Source: JBCCQH01 sp039024435
GTDB lineage: Bacteria; Bacteroidota; Bacteroidia; J057; JADKCL01
Direction of reading: 5' to 3'
Length of the DNA stretch: 8,165 nt
NCBI GenBank assembly: GCA_039024435.1
Contig: JBCCQH010000177.1
Location: forward strand, 1 to 8,165
The position numbers and the translations under genes are program-made. The notes beneath the pieces are model-generated. The model was not told the DNA's origin. It worked only from the letters and a program-made list of their open reading frames with translations, and did no database searches. This document shows, in pieces, positions 5,076-8,165 of this stretch (position 1 is its first letter; every line of letters starts with the position of its first letter).

Positions 5076-7196
5076 TTATTCAAAAATAAGTTTCTTGAAG
5101 TTCTGCTTTTCCCCATCGGTGACCCGGAGGTGGTAGACACCGGCGGGCATATTGCTCATGTCCATGATGCGGCGGAAAGATCCACTGAAATCCTCCAGGG
5201 ACTCAGTGAAGACTTTCTGTCCCACATTGTTGAACAACTCGATGTGCAGGTCGGAAATCTCGGTCCGCTCAAATTCGACGATGAAGTTGCCGTCGCTCGG
5301 GTTTGGATAAGCGGCGATGCCATCGGCGAAGAGGCCGTCATCGATGCTTACCGTACTGACCGTGACTGTGACTTGCTGGGTGACCGAGCAAGAGTTGGTC
5401 GCGTCAAACCCTTGTACCGTATAGGTGGTGGTGACCGAAGGGTTGGCCGTCGGATTGGCGCAGTTGGTGCAGCTCAGACCGGACGCGGGGGACCAACTGT
5501 AGTTGGTGGCACCGGTGGCTTGCAGGGAGATGGAACCACCTACTGTGGTGATTGTGGGGTTGGCCGGGGTTACGGTCATTGTGAAGTTCGGACCAAAGGT
5601 CAGTGGGAAGATCGCGTGGCCGACATCGATGCCCCAGGTATCAGTACTGTCGTAGCGGTACCAGTTGCCACCGCCACTCCATTGTTCCCAAGCGGTGGCC
5701 ACCGGAACGTCACCATCCGTGTTGTGAACCAGTGCCACGGTGTCGCCCGGAGCGTAGGTCAGCCCGATCCCGACGTAGTACGGCCCGGTGACATTTACTG
5801 CGGTGGGGAAGTTGACGGTGACGTCGCCTTGGTTGGCGATGATGTCGTCGATCAACAGGTCTACGGAGTTGAGCTGGGTTCCGGGAACGCCATTGTTGTC
5901 GTCCCAAACGTGGACGGTGACTTTGGCGGTGGGGCCGGAGGAAGCGGCTACGCCAAACTGCAGGCGGGCGCCGATCACCTGGGAAGCGTTGTTGGCATTG
6001 TCAAAGTAGTCGGCTTTCGAGACGTCGCCGTAGTTGTTGTGGCCCGAGACGAAGCCCCAGGCACCCGATCCACCGGAAAGCAGGACTTGGGCGGTACCGG
6101 CGAGCGGGAAGTTGACTTCGGTGGTATCGCAGCCGCCACCGCCGGTGGGGGCCTGGCAACCATTCGAGAAGACCAGGGAGCCGCGGGTTCCACTGAGGAC
6201 GGCATTGACGACAGCACCTTGGCCCTGGGTAAAAATGTTCATGCAGCCGTCGTTGGTATAGTCCATGTAGTTCTGAACCATGTCCGTGGTGCCGCAGGAT
6301 ACCTTACTGGTGTTGCAACTGTAATTGGGAGCACCGGCGATCGGCGTATCGGCAACGCCATCGTCCACGCTGCAGTCACCGTCGCCCCAGATGTGGCGCA
6401 AACCGAGCCAGTGACCGACTTCGTGGGTAGCGGTGCGGCCCAGGTTGTAGGGAGCGGTCGCAGTACCAACGTCACCGAAGTAGCGCCAGTTGATCACTAC
6501 GCCGTCGCGGTTGGCCGGAGCTGTGCCCGGAAACTGGGCAAACCCCAGCAGGTTGTTGCCGAGTTCGCAGACCCACATGTTGAGGTAATTGTTGCGGTTC
6601 CAGGCGGGAGCGGCAGTGTAGTACTGATTCGTCAGACCAATGTTGACCGTGCTGGTCTGGGTCCGGGTGATGCCGTCGGTGGGGTTGCCATTGGGATCGC
6701 GGTCGGCGAGGCAGAATTCGACGCCGAGGTCACCGGCAACCGAGAGAAATTGATTGATGGTATTTGCAGCGTCTGTATTTTGCCGGCGGTAATCTTCGTT
6801 CAGAATCCGGATCTGGGATTGAACTTGGGCCGTCGAGATGTTTTGCTGGTTGGTGCGGTAGATGACGTGAACCACCGTTGGGATAGTGATGACACCTTCG
6901 GTCGCCGGATTGTAGTCGCCCTCGGCGATACGGCGCTCTACATCCTCAAGGTGGGCTTGGTAAGTCCCTTGGAGTTCGGGAAACTGGGCAAAATTGGCCC
7001 GCATTTGTTCCGTGTGACCACAGGTGCGCTCAGTGGGAACGACCAGAGGATCTTCCGGTGCGGTGCGTTGCTGGACCGGAGCCGGATCAAACTGACCGGA
7101 AACCCAATCACCGACCGGGCGATTCTGGGCCTGAAGCATCCCGAAAGACAGCCCCGTGAACAGCAGAAGCGTTGTAAGCAGTAAATATTTTCTCAT
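5076..7196 (-). CDS. Secreted M43 (pappalysin-like) zinc metalloprotease with T9SS sorting domain
   Basis: This 706-aa exported protease has, in order: a signal peptide (1 to about 23, MRKY plus a leucine-rich core, likely cut after LQA); a propeptide-like region with TCGHTEQM around 58-65; and a metzincin catalytic domain of the M43 type (about 100-345). The zinc site is HEVGHWLGLRH (258-268: His258, Glu259, His262, His268) and the Met-turn is NYMDYTND (Met311). A beta-rich domain (about 355-540) follows, then an Ig/PKD-like domain (about 541-614) with SWSPASGL and VTTTYTV. The end is a type A T9SS sorting domain (about 627-706) with AYPNPSDGNF, a central NVGQKVF and a terminal GVYHLRV plus KKLIFE. 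It would cross the inner membrane by Sec, cross the outer membrane by the T9SS and be released or surface-attached. Substrates are unknown. It is monocistronic, with a strong terminator behind it. Confidence 0.95.
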   Translation of the reverse strand: MRKYLLLTTLLLFTGLSFGMLQAQNRPVGDWVSGQFDPAPVQQRTAPEDPLVVPTERTCGHTEQMRANFAQFPELQGTYQAHLEDVERRIAEGDYNPATEGVITIPTVVHVIYRTNQQNISTAQVQSQIRILNEDYRRQNTDAANTINQFLSVAGDLGVEFCLADRDPNGNPTDGITRTQTSTVNIGLTNQYYTAAPAWNRNNYLNMWVCELGNNLLGFAQFPGTAPANRDGVVINWRYFGDVGTATAPYNLGRTATHEVGHWLGLRHIWGDGDCSVDDGVADTPIAGAPNYSCNTSKVSCGTTDMVQNYMDYTNDGCMNIFTQGQGAVVNAVLSGTRGSLVFSNGCQAPTGGGGCDTTEVNFPLAGTAQVLLSGGSGAWGFVSGHNNYGDVSKADYFDNANNASQVIGARLQFGVAASSGPTAKVTVHVWDDNNGVPGTQLNSVDLLIDDIIANQGDVTVNFPTAVNVTGPYYVGIGLTYAPGDTVALVHNTDGDVPVATAWEQWSGGGNWYRYDSTDTWGIDVGHAIFPLTFGPNFTMTVTPANPTITTVGGSISLQATGATNYSWSPASGLSCTNCANPTANPSVTTTYTVQGFDATNSCSVTQQVTVTVSTVSIDDGLFADGIAAYPNPSDGNFIVEFERTEISDLHIELFNNVGQKVFTESLEDFSGSFRRIMDMSNMPAGVYHLRVTDGEKQNFKKLIFE

Positions 7197-7227
7197 ACCC
7201 TTGAATAAGCTTTGTTACATTTCGAAA

Positions 7228-7258
7228 TAAAAATAACCAGGATCGTCGATGTTGCAAA
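7228..7258 (-). promoter_or_regulatory. Candidate promoter of the metalloprotease gene
   Basis: On the minus strand TTTG (7258-7255) and TATTTTTA (7235-7228) are separated by 19 bases. The second box matches TAnnTTTG at 7 of 8 positions. The predicted start of transcription would leave a leader of about 25 nt before the ATG at 7196. The leader has only a short, very close AAGG as ribosome binding site. Confidence 0.45.
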
Positions 7259-7414
7259 CGGGGAAAAAAGGAATGGCAGAATTGGTCCTACGCAATACAA
7301 AACAAACGGAGGCGCGATTTTCTGGCTGGCTTCCCGAATCGTTGACCCATTGATTGCCGATGATAAACACAAACGACGATTCACAATCCCCCAAGCGGGG
7401 CGAATATTATTTCG

Positions 7415-7445
7415 CAAAATCAGCATTTCCGCGAAATGATACAAA
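7415..7445 (-). promoter_or_regulatory. Possible distal minus-strand promoter upstream of the metalloprotease
   Basis: On the minus strand TTTG (7445-7442), 19 bases, then TGATTTTG (7422-7415, 7 of 8 bases of TAnnTTTG). It overlaps a 7-bp inverted repeat, ATTTCGC (7409-7415) and GCGAAAT (7431-7437), whose right arm lies in the promoter spacer and whose left arm touches the -7 box, as an operator might. If used, it would give the protease mRNA a leader of about 210 nt. Confidence 0.3.
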
Positions 7446-7616
7446 CGCAATTTTGGTGATGGGTGGATGGGGAGGATTGAAGGGAATGCCCGTCCTTGAG
7501 TGCGCCTATATATAAGGTTGCGAGGTGGCCGCTAAATCTGGTCCGGGAAAATCGGGGTGACCGATCAAACTTCAAGTAGGCAAAATGAAGACCAACCGAA
7601 TTTTCGCAGCAGGGGC

Positions 7617-7647
7617 TTGTTCGATTCGCCGTGAAAGCTTACTTTTG
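7617..7647 (+). promoter_or_regulatory. Tandem promoter 1 of the tRNA cluster
   Basis: TTG (7617-7619), a 20-base spacer, then TACTTTTG (7640-7647), an exact TAnnTTTG. Transcription should start about seven bases further on. A hairpin, TTCATC-GA-GATGAA (7658-7671), sits at the predicted 5' end of this transcript. Confidence 0.55.
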
Positions 7648-7705
7648 CCCTCCGAAATTCATCGAGATGAAAGAGAGCGGACTCCGAATATTTTTACCGC
7701 CCTCC

Positions 7706-7736
7706 TTTGACAAGTCGCAACTTTTATCTAATTTTG
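7706..7736 (+). promoter_or_regulatory. Tandem promoter 2 of the tRNA cluster
   Basis: TTTG (7706-7709), 19 bases, then TAATTTTG (7729-7736): both boxes match the Bacteroidota consensus exactly and the spacing is inside the usual 17-23 range. The transcript would begin near 7743 and run about 118 nt before tRNA-Tyr. This is the best promoter in the window. Confidence 0.7.
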
Positions 7737-7860
7737 CGTCTCTTTGAAAATTCGAAGGCTGCAATGCGGATTCACTTGCAGGAATAACATCCTGAAAATC
7801 AAATCCTTACCAAAAGATTGCAGAATAGTTCTTTGACGAATTTAGATCGTCATTTATGAC

Positions 7861-7942
7861 GGGGAGATACCGAAGCGGTCAAACGGGGCAGACTGTAAAT
7901 CTGTTGGCTACGCCTACGTAGGTTCGAATCCTGCTCTCCCCA
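7861..7942 (+). tRNA. tRNA-Tyr (anticodon GTA)
   Basis: Acceptor arms GGGGAGA (7861-7867) and TCTCCCC (7935-7941) pair perfectly, with discriminator A at 7942. The anticodon loop holds GTA at 7895-7897. The long variable arm (TGGCTACGCCTACGTA region) is the class II structure expected for bacterial tRNA-Tyr, and the T-loop reads GGTTCGAATCC. No CCA is encoded after the discriminator. An inverted repeat, CGATA/TATCG (7943-7947 and 7960-7964), follows directly and may help 3' processing. Confidence 0.96.
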
Positions 7943-7986
7943 CGATAAATGCACACGTGTATCGCTACGGTAATGCACAGCATCAA

Positions 7987-8059
7987 GCGGGAGTAGCTCA
8001 GTTGGTAGAGCATCAGCCTTCCAAGCTGAGGGTCGCGGGTTCGAATCTCGTCTCCCGCT
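7987..8059 (+). tRNA. tRNA-Gly (anticodon TCC)
   Basis: Acceptor arms are GCGGGAG (7987-7993) and CTCCCGC (8052-8058), with discriminator T at 8059, as usual for bacterial tRNA-Gly. The D-arm reads AGCTCAGTTGGTAGAGC. The anticodon stem is TCAGC/GCTGA with TCC at 8020-8022, and the T-loop is GGTTCGAAT. CCA is not encoded. It starts 44 nt after tRNA-Tyr. Confidence 0.96.
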
Positions 8060-8088
8060 CGAAAGAGGCAAACATGTTGTTTGTACAA

Positions 8089-8161
<73 letters not shown>

Positions 8162-8165
8162 CCAG

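Larger units (their letters stand above)
7197..7860. other. Intergenic region between metalloprotease and tRNA cluster
   Basis: No convincing protein gene is visible in these 664 bases, which are noticeably richer in A+T than the flanking genes. The region divides two transcription directions: candidate minus-strand promoters at 7228-7258 and 7415-7445, and plus-strand promoters at 7617-7647 and 7706-7736. A 41-codon frame at 7585-7710 on the + strand runs through the first tRNA promoter and is not credited. Several small inverted repeats occur (7409-7437, 7551-7565, 7658-7671, 7759-7794, 7835-7860). Confidence 0.6.

Noticed and set aside
7193..7450. 85-codon minus-strand frame upstream of the protease
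   Set aside because: It overlaps the protease start codon and both candidate promoters, lies in AT-rich DNA and has no recognisable domain.
7585..7710. 41-codon + strand frame with an AGG-like site before its ATG
   Set aside because: It runs through the exact TACTTTTG promoter box and ends in the next -35-like TTTG, so its openness is better explained by chance.

Overview
The window looks like chromosomal DNA of a high-GC member of the Bacteroidota, most likely a Lewinella/Saprospiria-type bacterium. The reasons are: a secreted metalloprotease with a C-terminal type IX secretion (T9SS) sorting domain; several promoters of the Bacteroidota form TTTG-N19-TAnnTTTG; little or no Shine-Dalgarno sequence before most starts; and a RecQ whose zinc site lies far downstream of the helicase core. 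The genus is an inference.

Layout from left to right. (1) Bases 1-388 are the 3' end of an IS1595/ISXO2-type transposase on the + strand, cut by the window edge and apparently lacking a catalytic aspartate. (2) Bases 389-956 hold no credible gene but contain two diverged copies of an extragenic repeat, each a hairpin, a spacer of about 24 nt and a core of about 80 nt, plus five copies of ATTTCCAAT. (3) Bases 957-4958 are a minus-strand block. In transcription order it is a LolD-like ABC ATPase, a RecQ helicase, a small frame-damaged ORF coupled to the recQ stop, and a GT9/heptosyltransferase-like glycosyltransferase. (4) A strong hairpin terminator at 5017-5052 separates this block from a 706-aa M43 (pappalysin-like) metalloprotease, also on the minus strand, at 5076-7196. 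(5) Bases 7197-7860 are AT-richer intergenic DNA with candidate promoters facing both ways. (6) Bases 7861-8161 carry tRNA-Tyr(GTA), tRNA-Gly(TCC) and tRNA-Thr(GGT) on the + strand, read from two good tandem promoters.

The genes do not form one pathway. The LolD-like ATPase and the glycosyltransferase fit outer-membrane/envelope biogenesis, RecQ is DNA repair, and the protease is an exported enzyme. The tRNA order Tyr-Gly-Thr with these anticodons matches the tRNAs preceding tufB in E. coli, so an elongation factor Tu gene is the natural expectation just past the right edge. I found no convincing new defence, CRISPR or biosynthetic system. The least explained parts are the repeat locus at 437-866 and the coding signal that migrates through three frames at 2030-2237. 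Long open frames opposite the real genes are register artefacts of codon choice, not genes.
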